Positions 9,957-18,377 of a stretch of DNA of 64,000 nucleotides are shown here, one piece after another. Position 1 is the stretch's first letter. Every line of letters starts with the position of its first letter. The DNA is taken from the NCBI RefSeq assembly GCF_008727875.1, contig NZ_VTWS01000007.1:124001-188000 (forward strand), written 5' to 3'. A program made the position numbers and the translations under genes. The notes beneath the pieces are model-generated. The model was not told where the DNA came from and did no database searches. It saw nothing but the letters and a program-made list of their open reading frames with translations. This stretch comes from Larkinella humicola. Its GTDB lineage: Bacteria; Bacteroidota; Bacteroidia; Cytophagales; Spirosomataceae.

Positions 9957-11417
9957 GTGGCCCTACCCGTTTCCCATATCATCCAGCGCCAGACCGTCCG
10001 GTTGCACCTTCGCGAGCAGGCGGATAGCTGGGCTGTGCAGGAACGGGCGAGCCAAATCCTCCGGCAAACGGATCTGTTGACTGCCCTTGATGCGGTGCTT
10101 TCCGCCTACGGTTCGGCGGAGGAATGGATCGAACTGGAACGGGTTGAGGTGGACTTGGGTGTGCTGTCGACAGCCGGTTTTGAGGAACAGATCACCCGGA
10201 ACCTGCCGGATTTGCTCCGTCGGCAACTGGCTGACCTGATCCCGGAAGCTCGCTTTCACCAGGGGACCGCTGTTCGAAAAACCGGCGAGGTGGTCTTTGA
10301 AACGTTCCTCTATTTTCTGGAGACGGGGTTGCTCCCACCCGCCACGCTCTGGCCCGAATCGAATCCGGCCTTTGAACAGCCAATTTGGTCTGCCCTGTCG
10401 AACCTGAACACCCCGCAAAAAGAAACGCTACGGGCGGTTCTGGTTCATCCCGCAACCCGGTTTCGGTTGGTAAACCAGTTTTCGGAAGACGTGCTGGCTG
10501 CGGTTTTCCGGGCATTGGGTTCCGGTCAGGAATCCGTGAGTCTGCGGTTGTTGAAGCGTTTGCAGACCTGGCGCGACAAGCTCCCGGCAAATCACTACCG
10601 GGCGCTGCTGACGGCGCTGACCGAAAAAACCGTTCAGGGCCCGGAAACGGTTTTGCAAGCCATCGAGAACCGCTGGACCCCCATCAAACCGTCCGACCCG
10701 ACGTTCCATGCGGATCTCGAACTCCTCCTTTCTGGGTTTCAAAACCCGGACTTCAAGTCGCGCATTTCCCACCCGAACAGCCCGGACTCCGGAGATCAGG
10801 TGTCCAAAAACGATGCCGAAACAGCTAAAAGCAAGACCAAAAAAGCTTCATTCGATAATCCGAACGAAAAACGCCGGGAATCATCGACGGAGGTTCCCGT
10901 TGACGCGGTTATTTACGTTCGAAATGCGGGCGTCGTGTTGCTACACCCCTTCCTGCGGTTTTGTTTCGAAGCCTGTGGCTGGACGCAGAATGCGGTTTTC
11001 AGAGATACGGAAAGCCATGAAAAAGCCCTGACTATGTTGCATTTTCTGGCAACCGGCGAACCTACAGCGGCCGAATACGACCTGTTGCTGCCTAAACTAC
11101 TCTGCGAAATGCCCTGGAATTCGCCCGTTTCCGGAAAAATCAGCCTAACCGATGCCGAACAGGAAGAGGGCATCGGTTTGCTGAATGCGGCCATCGGGCA
11201 TTGGGCGGTTTTGAAAAATACATCGCCTGACGGTTTTCGGGAAGGTTTTCTGCAGCGGGATGGAAAACTGACGCTCCTGCCGAATGGGCTTTGGGAGCTG
11301 ACGGTTGAGTCAAAGGCGCAGGATATTCTTCTGGATCGTTTGCCGGTCGGTTGGGGAGTCGGCACGGTGTTGCTCCCCTGGATGAAAAAACAACTGACGG
11401 TCAACTGGGCATCATGA
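9957..11417 (+). CDS. Contractile injection system tape-measure protein
   Basis: A 486-residue protein matching the CIS tape-measure family (CIS_TMP, Afp14-like), which sets tube length. The N-terminus shows the family pattern: HIIQRQTVRLHLREQ, then EWIELERVEVDLGVLS and EEQITRNLPDLLRRQLADLI. The C-terminal half has a second conserved block (GVVLLHPFLRFCFEACGW). Between them (about residues 270-305) lies a low-complexity stretch rich in Ser, Lys, Asp and Glu that may be a flexible linker. The start is a GTG; no ATG fits the conserved N-terminus. The stop overlaps the next ATG as ATGA, so the effector gene downstream is translationally coupled to this structural gene. Confidence 0.8.
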   Translation: MALPVSHIIQRQTVRLHLREQADSWAVQERASQILRQTDLLTALDAVLSAYGSAEEWIELERVEVDLGVLSTAGFEEQITRNLPDLLRRQLADLIPEARFHQGTAVRKTGEVVFETFLYFLETGLLPPATLWPESNPAFEQPIWSALSNLNTPQKETLRAVLVHPATRFRLVNQFSEDVLAAVFRALGSGQESVSLRLLKRLQTWRDKLPANHYRALLTALTEKTVQGPETVLQAIENRWTPIKPSDPTFHADLELLLSGFQNPDFKSRISHPNSPDSGDQVSKNDAETAKSKTKKASFDNPNEKRRESSTEVPVDAVIYVRNAGVVLLHPFLRFCFEACGWTQNAVFRDTESHEKALTMLHFLATGEPTAAEYDLLLPKLLCEMPWNSPVSGKISLTDAEQEEGIGLLNAAIGHWAVLKNTSPDGFREGFLQRDGKLTLLPNGLWELTVESKAQDILLDRLPVGWGVGTVLLPWMKKQLTVNWAS

Positions 11418-14400
11418 AAGCGACACGCCAACACCAGCCCCTCGTTCAGCCGAAAACGACCACCTCATCGTCGAATCACGCGACGACGTCACAGCCTTTC
11501 TTTGCCAAAACCGGCGCATCATCGCGGAGTCAGCCGGAACCGTTTTTCAAAGCGCCCGTTCAGACCAAACTGGCGGTGGGCCGAGCCGATGACCGGTTCG
11601 AACGCGAAGCCGACGCTACCGCCGACCGCGTGATGCGGATGCCAGCCCCCGATTCCTCCGCCCGCCCGTTTTTCCCCGCTTCCGGGTTACTCCAACCGAA
11701 ATCTGACGAAAAAGAAAAGAAAGAAGTTCGGCGCAAAGAAGCCGATACCGATACGCCGGTGATTCAGTTGAAAACCGATGAGGAGGACAAAAAGAAAATC
11801 CGGAAAAAAGGCGACTCCGTCACCCCGGCTGTCACCGGCGGTTTTGAATCGCAGCTTTCGGCCAGCCAGTCGGGCGGACAGCCGCTGAGTGCCGACACCC
11901 GGCAGTTTATGGAACCCCGCTTCGGTGCCGACTTTTCGGGCGTTCGCGTGCATACCGACGCACCCGCCGTTCAGATGAGCCAGTCCATTGGTGCACAAGC
12001 TTTTGCCTACCAGAATCACGTCTATTTCAACGAAGGAAAATACAGCCCCGGCACGAGTTCAGGGCAACATTTGCTGGCGCACGAGCTCACCCACGTTGTG
12101 CAACAGGGCGCAGCCGTACAACGAAAACCGTTGATTTCGTCGGCAAGGCCAACGGTTCAGCGGCTGTTCGGACTCGATGTGGCCGGTACCATCGACGGCT
12201 GGCTGGCCAACTTGCCCGGCTGGCGTCTGCTGACGGTTCTGGCTGGTTACAATCCGGTGCTCCAGCGCGAAGTTCCCCGCTCGACAACCAACCTCATCGA
12301 AGGATTTCTGACCCTGGGCGGCCCCATCGGGTTATTGCTTTTCAACAAGCTTCGCACGGAAGGTATCATTGGCCGGATGGCCGACTGGATCGATACGCAG
12401 GTAGCCGCACTGGGTATTTCATATGCCTACATCCGGGGTCTGTTTAGCCAGGCCTGGGATGATATGGGCATTACACTCGGCATCAGCGGCAATCTGGACG
12501 TCATCCGCCGGGTGTTTGCGCCCCCCTTTAGCCGGATCACGGCCTTTGTCGGACGGGTGATCAGCCAGGTTGTCGTGTTCATCAAAGAAACGATCGTTAA
12601 GCCACTGAGCATCCGGGCCCGACAAATGCGCGGTTTCACGCTGCTGACGGTCATTATTGGCAAAGATCCGTTCACCGATGAGGTGGTGGAACGCAGCCCG
12701 ACCAACCTCGTGCGCGGTTTTATGAGTCTGATGGAAAACGGCGACGAGCGGTTCCAGCAGATGCAGCAATCGGGCGCCTTGCAACGGGCTTTTACCTGGT
12801 TCAATGTGGAAACCACCCGCCGAAACCTGACCTGGGAGCGCATCAAGGGAATTTTTACCGCCGTCTGGAATGCACTCACGCCCGAAGCCGTGCTGCATCC
12901 GCTGGAAACCATCAGCCAGATTGCCAGTTTGTTTTTCGGTCTGGCTGCCGACATCGCCGGTTTTGCGGGAGCCGCCCTGCTGCAAATGCTGGAGTTTATT
13001 TTTGAAGCCGTCATGGGTGCGGGGGGAGCGCGGGTGCTGGCCATCCTGAAACGGGCGCGGGCGACGTTCCTGATCATCATCCGCGATCCGGTGCGGTTTG
13101 TCGGCAATCTGGTGCGGGCGGGGGTACAGGGGTTCCGGCAGTTCATGCAAAATGCCCTTACGCACCTCCAGCGCGGGTTGGTGGGCTGGCTGCTGGGGGC
13201 GCTGGAAGGGGCCGGACTCACGCTTCCGCAAACCTTTGATTTACAAGGCATTCTTTCACTGGTCTTGCAGATTCTGGGGCTTACCTACCAGAACATCCGT
13301 GCCAAACTGGTGCGGGCGACGAGTGAGCAATTCGTCAGCCGGATGGAGCAGGTGTTTGATTTTCTACGGATTCTGATCACCCAGGGACCAGCAGCGGCCT
13401 GGCAAAAGATTGTGGAATACCTCGGCAACCTGCGCAACATGGTGCTTGACGGGGTCATCGCCTGGGTTCGGCAAACGGTGATTGGTCAGGCCATTATCCG
13501 CATTGCCTCCATGCTGAACCCGGCCGGGGCGGTGATTCAGGCCATTATGGCGACCTACAACACGGTGATGTTTTTCGTTGAACGCATCAACCAGATTGCC
13601 GCCGTGGTGGAGTCGTACGTCGATTCGATGGCCGCCATTGCCGCCGGCAACATTGCCGCAGCCGCCAACCGGGTGGAAACCACGATGGGGCGAATGGTGC
13701 CGGTCATAATCAGTTTTCTGGCGCGGCTGATGGGGCTGGGCGGCATATCCAACACGATCCGAACCACCATCGCCCGCATCCGTCAGCCGGTCGACCGGGC
13801 GTTGGACCGGGTCGTGGATTGGGTCGTGGCGCAGGGACGGCGGCTGGTGGGTGCCGGGCAACAGGCCGTGGGAGCCATTTTGGGCTGGTTGGGATTGCGT
13901 AAATCGTTCACAGATGCCACCAATCAAAACCACTCGCTCCATTTTGAAGGCCGCGATCAAAATGCCGAACTGATCGTTGCTTCTCGCCCACGTCCGGTAC
14001 TGGAGTTCCTCAATGAAGTCGCACAAGCCGAACCGGCCAAGCGTCCGATTGTGGAACAGGCGCGGGAGAAAGTCCGCTCCGTCAGTCGAATCAAGCGGGA
14101 TGCAGCCCTTAATGACGCCCAAAAGCGAACCCAGATGGATGCCGAACTAACCGCCCTAGCCGTTATTTTACGGGGACTGAGTGCTGGTGATGATTTTTTT
14201 GCTCCGCCTATCCCGACCCGACGTAATCTGCCACCGGGTTTCGATGTCCGCAATGACCTGTACATAAACGGGAGTGGTTTTGGTAGTGCCCGCACAACCG
14301 TATCTTCGCAGGGTAAAACCGCCATCATCAACGACCTTAAAATCATGCGAACGAACGGATCGCAAGCCATATGGCAACGGCTGGTCCGGGATGGACAGGT

Positions 14401-14740
14401 TATGGAAGTAGACGATGAAAAAGCCCGGTATCGGGCCATGACCGACGCCCAGATTACCTCTGATATCAACGGACGTGCTTACGATGTAGACCATACGGAA
14501 CCGCTGGCCAAACATTGGAAAGATACCGGGTTTAATTCAGACGATGGCGCACGACAGCGTACAGCCGGGAACCCTTCCAACCTGAAACTGATGCTTGCAT
14601 CTTATAACCGGCAGGCTGGGGCGGATGGTCATCATTACGCCGACAAATTCTACGTTGGCCCTAATTTTACCAGTGTCTATAACAACAGCATCGCCGGAGC
14701 GAAGAAAATAAAAGGACAGGCTTTCGCGAGTACAACGTAG
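11414..14740 (+). CDS. DUF4157 (eCIS-core) effector with C-terminal HNH-like nuclease
   Basis: A 1108-residue probable cargo toxin of the injection system. Residues 1-140 are disordered and charged, with a conserved VGRADDRFEREADATADRVM motif at 55-74. Residues 145-235 are the eCIS-core/DUF4157 domain with a zinc-metalloprotease-like HELTH at 223-227. Residues 250-900 are long amphipathic helices containing two copies of a motif (LLTVLAGYNPVLQREVP and LLTVIIGKDPFTDEVVE) and may form a transport or pore region. The last 90 residues carry DVDHTEPLAKHW, a conserved Asn (PSNLKLM) and YNRQAG, an arrangement typical of HNH/beta-beta-alpha-Me nucleases. The ATG overlaps the tape-measure stop. GC content falls from very high in the helical part to near 50% in the toxin tip, the mark of a swapped polymorphic-toxin end. 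Nuclease activity is inferred. Confidence 0.8.
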   Translation: MKATRQHQPLVQPKTTTSSSNHATTSQPFFAKTGASSRSQPEPFFKAPVQTKLAVGRADDRFEREADATADRVMRMPAPDSSARPFFPASGLLQPKSDEKEKKEVRRKEADTDTPVIQLKTDEEDKKKIRKKGDSVTPAVTGGFESQLSASQSGGQPLSADTRQFMEPRFGADFSGVRVHTDAPAVQMSQSIGAQAFAYQNHVYFNEGKYSPGTSSGQHLLAHELTHVVQQGAAVQRKPLISSARPTVQRLFGLDVAGTIDGWLANLPGWRLLTVLAGYNPVLQREVPRSTTNLIEGFLTLGGPIGLLLFNKLRTEGIIGRMADWIDTQVAALGISYAYIRGLFSQAWDDMGITLGISGNLDVIRRVFAPPFSRITAFVGRVISQVVVFIKETIVKPLSIRARQMRGFTLLTVIIGKDPFTDEVVERSPTNLVRGFMSLMENGDERFQQMQQSGALQRAFTWFNVETTRRNLTWERIKGIFTAVWNALTPEAVLHPLETISQIASLFFGLAADIAGFAGAALLQMLEFIFEAVMGAGGARVLAILKRARATFLIIIRDPVRFVGNLVRAGVQGFRQFMQNALTHLQRGLVGWLLGALEGAGLTLPQTFDLQGILSLVLQILGLTYQNIRAKLVRATSEQFVSRMEQVFDFLRILITQGPAAAWQKIVEYLGNLRNMVLDGVIAWVRQTVIGQAIIRIASMLNPAGAVIQAIMATYNTVMFFVERINQIAAVVESYVDSMAAIAAGNIAAAANRVETTMGRMVPVIISFLARLMGLGGISNTIRTTIARIRQPVDRALDRVVDWVVAQGRRLVGAGQQAVGAILGWLGLRKSFTDATNQNHSLHFEGRDQNAELIVASRPRPVLEFLNEVAQAEPAKRPIVEQAREKVRSVSRIKRDAALNDAQKRTQMDAELTALAVILRGLSAGDDFFAPPIPTRRNLPPGFDVRNDLYINGSGFGSARTTVSSQGKTAIINDLKIMRTNGSQAIWQRLVRDGQVMEVDDEKARYRAMTDAQITSDINGRAYDVDHTEPLAKHWKDTGFNSDDGARQRTAGNPSNLKLMLASYNRQAGADGHHYADKFYVGPNFTSVYNNSIAGAKKIKGQAFASTT

Positions 14741-14749
14741 TTTTTCAGT

Positions 14750-15658
14750 ATGAAGAAAGAGACGATTTTGCGCTATCAATCGGTTTCCCGTACCCCAGCC
14801 AATGCATTGGCACTTGATGACACGGGGCAAGAGTTCGCTATGGCGCAGGATTACCGGAAAGCAGGCAATCCAACTCTGACGGTTTTCTCGCAAAAAATGC
14901 CTGATAAATCACGGGAAATCGTACAGGGTGAACAGCGGGCCAATAGTGTGTCTTCGGTCTATTTTCTTGAAAATAAGGCACTGGTTTATCTGGTGAACAA
15001 TCCCGACGATACCTGGAAACTGGTGATTGACCAGCTCGATAACGATAAGGATTTAAAATCGGCTGATTTACCCTTCTCAACAATACCACCCCACCTGTTT
15101 AAGAGGAATCAGCAGCTTTGGGTAATTTTATCAAATGAAGTTCGCATTTACAAAGTACCGGCCTTACAACTGGCAAACACCTATTCACTTCCGAACCAGA
15201 CCCGCCCGGTTGTTACTGATGGCCATCAGATATGGTGGGCTAATGAGCAGGGCCTTTGGGCAAGTTCTCTTACTGCTACTAAGCCGACCCATGTAGCCAC
15301 GGATCTGATTTTGAGTCAGCTTCAGGTATCGGCCAACTTCATTTGGGGAGTCGGCGAATTTGGCCAAGGATTATTTGGCTGGCAGAAAACCGGTCAACCT
15401 TTGCCGGCCAATGCCGTGTTGAATAATCCGGAAACCACAGTTACGGCTTTTGCGGTAAGCCCCGATGAAGAAAGGATTGCATTCGGCAACACTTCAGGAT
15501 ATGTAGTATTAGTTGAGCGAGAAACGGGTGCCCAACGCTGGGGAAACCGCCTGCACAAAGGCCATATATCAGCAATTACATTTAGCTCCGACGGAAATTG
15601 GATGGCTACAGGAGGTAGCACCGGCGATGCCGCCTTACTTAAACTTGACCATGACTAA
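14750..15658 (+). CDS. WD40-like beta-propeller protein, candidate effector antidote
   Basis: A 302-residue cytoplasmic protein (no signal peptide) made of beta-propeller blades. The last two blades are the clearest: VTAFAVSPDEERIAFGNTSG and GHISAITFSSDGNWMATGGS, the standard WD40 pattern. Earlier blades are degenerate. It starts 9 bases after the nuclease-tipped effector and overlaps the ATPase gene by 8 bases, so it is co-transcribed with both. It is not a known core eCIS component in the Afp order. Its base composition is AT-richer than the flanking structural genes, like the toxin tip. From position and composition I infer an immunity or chaperone role for the preceding effector. A regulator or assembly factor is the alternative. 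Confidence 0.65.
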   Translation: MKKETILRYQSVSRTPANALALDDTGQEFAMAQDYRKAGNPTLTVFSQKMPDKSREIVQGEQRANSVSSVYFLENKALVYLVNNPDDTWKLVIDQLDNDKDLKSADLPFSTIPPHLFKRNQQLWVILSNEVRIYKVPALQLANTYSLPNQTRPVVTDGHQIWWANEQGLWASSLTATKPTHVATDLILSQLQVSANFIWGVGEFGQGLFGWQKTGQPLPANAVLNNPETTVTAFAVSPDEERIAFGNTSGYVVLVERETGAQRWGNRLHKGHISAITFSSDGNWMATGGSTGDAALLKLDHD

Positions 15659-17009
15659 ATCTACCTCTCCACAGACAACGGCTTTTCCGGTGCGGCCTAC
15701 TACCCTTTACTTGGCCCTTGATTTTTTGCGCGCGTTTGTTCACTGGCGGCTGAATCCCACTACAGGTTCTACTGATCTGCGCCCGGTATTACCTGATCTC
15801 AACGTCGGGGCAGTGGCTCCCCTCACACAATTCATTGTAGAAACTCAGCTCGATGAAGCCGAATTGTTACTCCTCCTTCTCGCCCTCGCCCCCCACCTCC
15901 AACCCGGTTTTTTCGACACCCTCATCCGCGAACACCTGCCCGATGGCGGGGATTTTCCGGAATTCGGCGGGGTGCGCGGTTCCAACCACCGGGGGCTTCT
16001 GCCCACCGGCGAAACCGCCCTGTTCGTGCTGGCGGGCAACGACCTCGAAAAACGGCTGGCCCTGTATGACCTTTTCAGCCCCGAGCATTTTTTTGCCCGC
16101 GAAAGGATTCTGTACCTCGAAGACGTCAAACCCGGCGAACCGCGCCTGAGTGGTCGGCTGATTCTTGATCCTGACTATGTGGAATTGTTTACCACCGGGC
16201 GGGTGTCGGCACCGGCCCTGAGCATGAATTTCCCGGCGCAGCGCATCCGTACCGACATGGAATGGGAAGATCTCGTGCTGCCCGCGCCAACCTTCACGCA
16301 GATTCGCGACATCGAACACTGGATTCAGCATTACGACACGCTGCGAACGGACTGGCAGATGGGGCAACGGCTGAAACCCGGCTACCGGGTGTTGTTTTAC
16401 GGCCCTCCCGGTACGGGTAAAACCCTGACGGCGACCTTGTTGGGTAAATACACGAACCGGGAGGTTTACCGGGTTGATCTGTCACTGGTGGTTTCCAAAT
16501 ACATCGGCGAAACGGAGAAGAATCTGGCCAATCTGTTCGATAAAGCCCACGCCAAAAACTGGATTCTGTTTTTCGACGAAGCCGACGCCCTCTTCGGCAA
16601 ACGCACCGAAACCCGCGATGCTCACGACCGGTATGCCAATCAGGAGGTGGCGTTTCTGTTGCAGAAAATCGAAGAATTCGACGGTCTGGTCATCCTGGCG
16701 TCCAACCTGAAGAGCAACATCGACCCAGCTTTTGCCCGGCGGTTTCAGGCCATGATTCATTTTCCACTGCCCAACGCGGCCGAACGCTTGCTGCTGTGGC
16801 AGAAATGCCTGCCACCCTCCGCCCGGCTGGCCCCCGAGCTTCCGGTGGAGCAACTGGCCGGTCGCTACGAACTTTCGGGCGCGGCCATTCTCAACATCAT
16901 CCAGTTTTGCGCCCTCCGCGCCCTCAGCCGACAAACCGACGTTCTGGCAACCGCCGATGTGGTGGAAGGCATCCGGCTGGAATTTCAGAAAGAAGGCAAA
17001 CTGGTCTGA
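15651..17009 (+). CDS. AAA+ ATPase of the eCIS (Afp15-like)
   Basis: A 452-residue AAA+ ATPase found in almost every eCIS cluster, where it is thought to aid particle assembly or remodelling. Walker A is GPPGTGKT starting at residue 251; Walker B is ILFFDEADALFG with D309-E310; an arginine-rich second region of homology follows (NIDPAFARRFQAMIHFP). The N-terminal 200 residues are the variable eCIS-specific part. I chose the ATG that overlaps the WD40 stop by 8 bases, because the reading frame upstream only extends antiparallel to nothing and lies inside the WD40 gene. It is the last gene of the operon. Its end overlaps the convergent LacI gene by 25 bases. Confidence 0.9.
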   Translation: MTKSTSPQTTAFPVRPTTLYLALDFLRAFVHWRLNPTTGSTDLRPVLPDLNVGAVAPLTQFIVETQLDEAELLLLLLALAPHLQPGFFDTLIREHLPDGGDFPEFGGVRGSNHRGLLPTGETALFVLAGNDLEKRLALYDLFSPEHFFARERILYLEDVKPGEPRLSGRLILDPDYVELFTTGRVSAPALSMNFPAQRIRTDMEWEDLVLPAPTFTQIRDIEHWIQHYDTLRTDWQMGQRLKPGYRVLFYGPPGTGKTLTATLLGKYTNREVYRVDLSLVVSKYIGETEKNLANLFDKAHAKNWILFFDEADALFGKRTETRDAHDRYANQEVAFLLQKIEEFDGLVILASNLKSNIDPAFARRFQAMIHFPLPNAAERLLLWQKCLPPSARLAPELPVEQLAGRYELSGAAILNIIQFCALRALSRQTDVLATADVVEGIRLEFQKEGKLV

Positions 17010-18052
17010 TCGGCAAATCCGGTCGGGTTTTCGCCGGTTACCGTCGATCCCCGAATGATCAACCGCGTTGGCAGCACGACCAGCTCCGGTTCCGGGCGTT
17101 CGTCGTCGGCGGCCAACTGATTGAGCAACAGCCGGGCGGCTTCCCGGCCAATTTCGTCGACCGGTTGGGAAACCGTCGTCAAGCCGGGTTCGATGAGGGC
17201 CGAAATCGGGTCGTCGCTGAAACCGACAATGGCAATGTCTTCCGGAATGCGCAACCCCCGGCTTTTAATGACTTTCAACGCTTCAATGGCCGTGGGGTCA
17301 TTGATCGCAAACAGGGCGTCGGGCGGCTGGGGCAGATTCAGCAAATGGTTGACGTAAATATTGGCCTTATCGAGCGTCAGATCGTAGGAAATAATCAGCG
17401 CCGGGTCGATCGGAATCTGGTGGTTTGTCAGCGCATCCCGATACCCGTTCAGGCGGGAGCGGCTGTTTTGCAGCGAATCCGGCCCGGAAAGGTGGGCAAT
17501 TCGCCGTTTGCCGGTTTTGATCAGGTGCTCGACGGCCTGGTAAGCACCTTCATAATCGTCGACGGCCACTTTCGACACGCTCATTTCGTCGACAATCCGG
17601 TTGAAAAACACCACCGGAATCCCTTTCCGATCCACGGTTTTGAAGTGCTCGAAGTTCCGCGTCTCCTTCGTGTGCGACACCAAAATGCCATCTACCCGGC
17701 TGGCTAGCAACAGCTTGGTATTAATAATTTCTGTTTCGTACGACTCATTCGAGTGGCAAATCACGACGTTGTATCCCGCTTTGGCCAGGACATCCTGCGC
17801 GCCAATAATCACTTTTGGAAAAAAAGAACTCAGGAACTCCGGCACCATGATGCCGATGGTCTGAGTCCGGTTGGTCAGCAGCGAAATGGCCAGTTGGTTG
17901 CGCTGGTAATCGAGTTCGGCCGCCAGTTCCAGCACCCGCTCCCGGGTTTTCACCTTCACATTGGGATGCCCCGTCAACGCCCGCGAAACCGTTGACTTCG
18001 ACAGGTTGAGCGTATGGGCAATATCGATGATCGTAATCTGATGGTTTTTCAT
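16985..18052 (-). CDS. LacI-family transcriptional regulator of the polysaccharide locus
   Basis: A 355-residue repressor. Residues 1-55 form the LacI helix-turn-helix and hinge (TIIDIAHTLNLSKSTVSRAL), followed by a periplasmic-binding-protein-like sugar sensor (IGIMVPEFLSSFFPKVIIGA, then DAIFAINDPTAIEALKVIKS type motifs). I start at the ATG giving MKNHQITIID; a longer frame upstream has no support. It is divergent from susC, and a double palindrome stands between them, so it very likely controls the SusC operon and itself in response to a sugar released from the target glycan. The ligand cannot be read from the sequence. Confidence 0.9.
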   Translation of the reverse strand: MKNHQITIIDIAHTLNLSKSTVSRALTGHPNVKVKTRERVLELAAELDYQRNQLAISLLTNRTQTIGIMVPEFLSSFFPKVIIGAQDVLAKAGYNVVICHSNESYETEIINTKLLLASRVDGILVSHTKETRNFEHFKTVDRKGIPVVFFNRIVDEMSVSKVAVDDYEGAYQAVEHLIKTGKRRIAHLSGPDSLQNSRSRLNGYRDALTNHQIPIDPALIISYDLTLDKANIYVNHLLNLPQPPDALFAINDPTAIEALKVIKSRGLRIPEDIAIVGFSDDPISALIEPGLTTVSQPVDEIGREAARLLLNQLAADDERPEPELVVLPTRLIIRGSTVTGENPTGFADQTSLPSF

Positions 18053-18377
18053 AAATAGTACTATTCTAATAAATACCACCTTTTCAAGGCAGTAATACAA
18101 AACAATTCCCGATAATTGAGTCTACTTTTTGGGAACATTCCCATGATTTTGGGAATGTTCCCAAAAATATAATTCTATTTTTTCTTTTCAAAATTACTAT
18201 TCAGTCGTAATATCAATCAGGAAAAGCAAAAAAACCAGATTTAGTTGGTTTTAACCCGGTAAAAGACTTATTCAACGGTCAAACCGTCTTCTCAAACTAA
18301 ACTGGCTGGCCCTTTTTCTTAAATTGTAAATTTTCAATACCAACCTTTAACCATAAGGACAATGTCCAGATTTACGT
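18053..18377. other. Divergent control region between LacI gene and susC
   Basis: This 325-base AT-rich spacer separates the repressor from the operon it probably controls. It holds the paired operator-like palindromes at 18126-18167. Nothing else coding was found. I did not find a convincing Bacteroidota promoter (TTG, about 20 bases, TAnnTTTG) for either gene. The stretch before susC has runs of A/T (TTAAATTGTAAATTTTCAA) that may contain it. Confidence 0.7.
18126..18167. promoter_or_regulatory. Double palindromic operator, probable LacI binding site
   Basis: Two 12-base near-palindromes, GGGAACATTCCC and GGGAATGTTCCC, are separated by 8 bases. Each has GGGAA and TTCCC arms around two central bases, and the second is the exact reverse complement of the first. 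With the flanking T5 and A5 runs they form a perfect 17-base inverted repeat. Symmetry, 12-base length and placement 70-110 bases from the LacI start favour a repressor operator. A transcription terminator is less likely, since it lies between divergent starts. Confidence 0.75.

Noticed and set aside
12419-13251. Minus-strand frames inside the effector gene
   Set aside because: No motif and no ribosome site; the plus frame is continuous over 1108 residues.
18126-18167. Palindrome read as a terminator
   Set aside because: It lies between two divergent gene starts, where a terminator would have no purpose.
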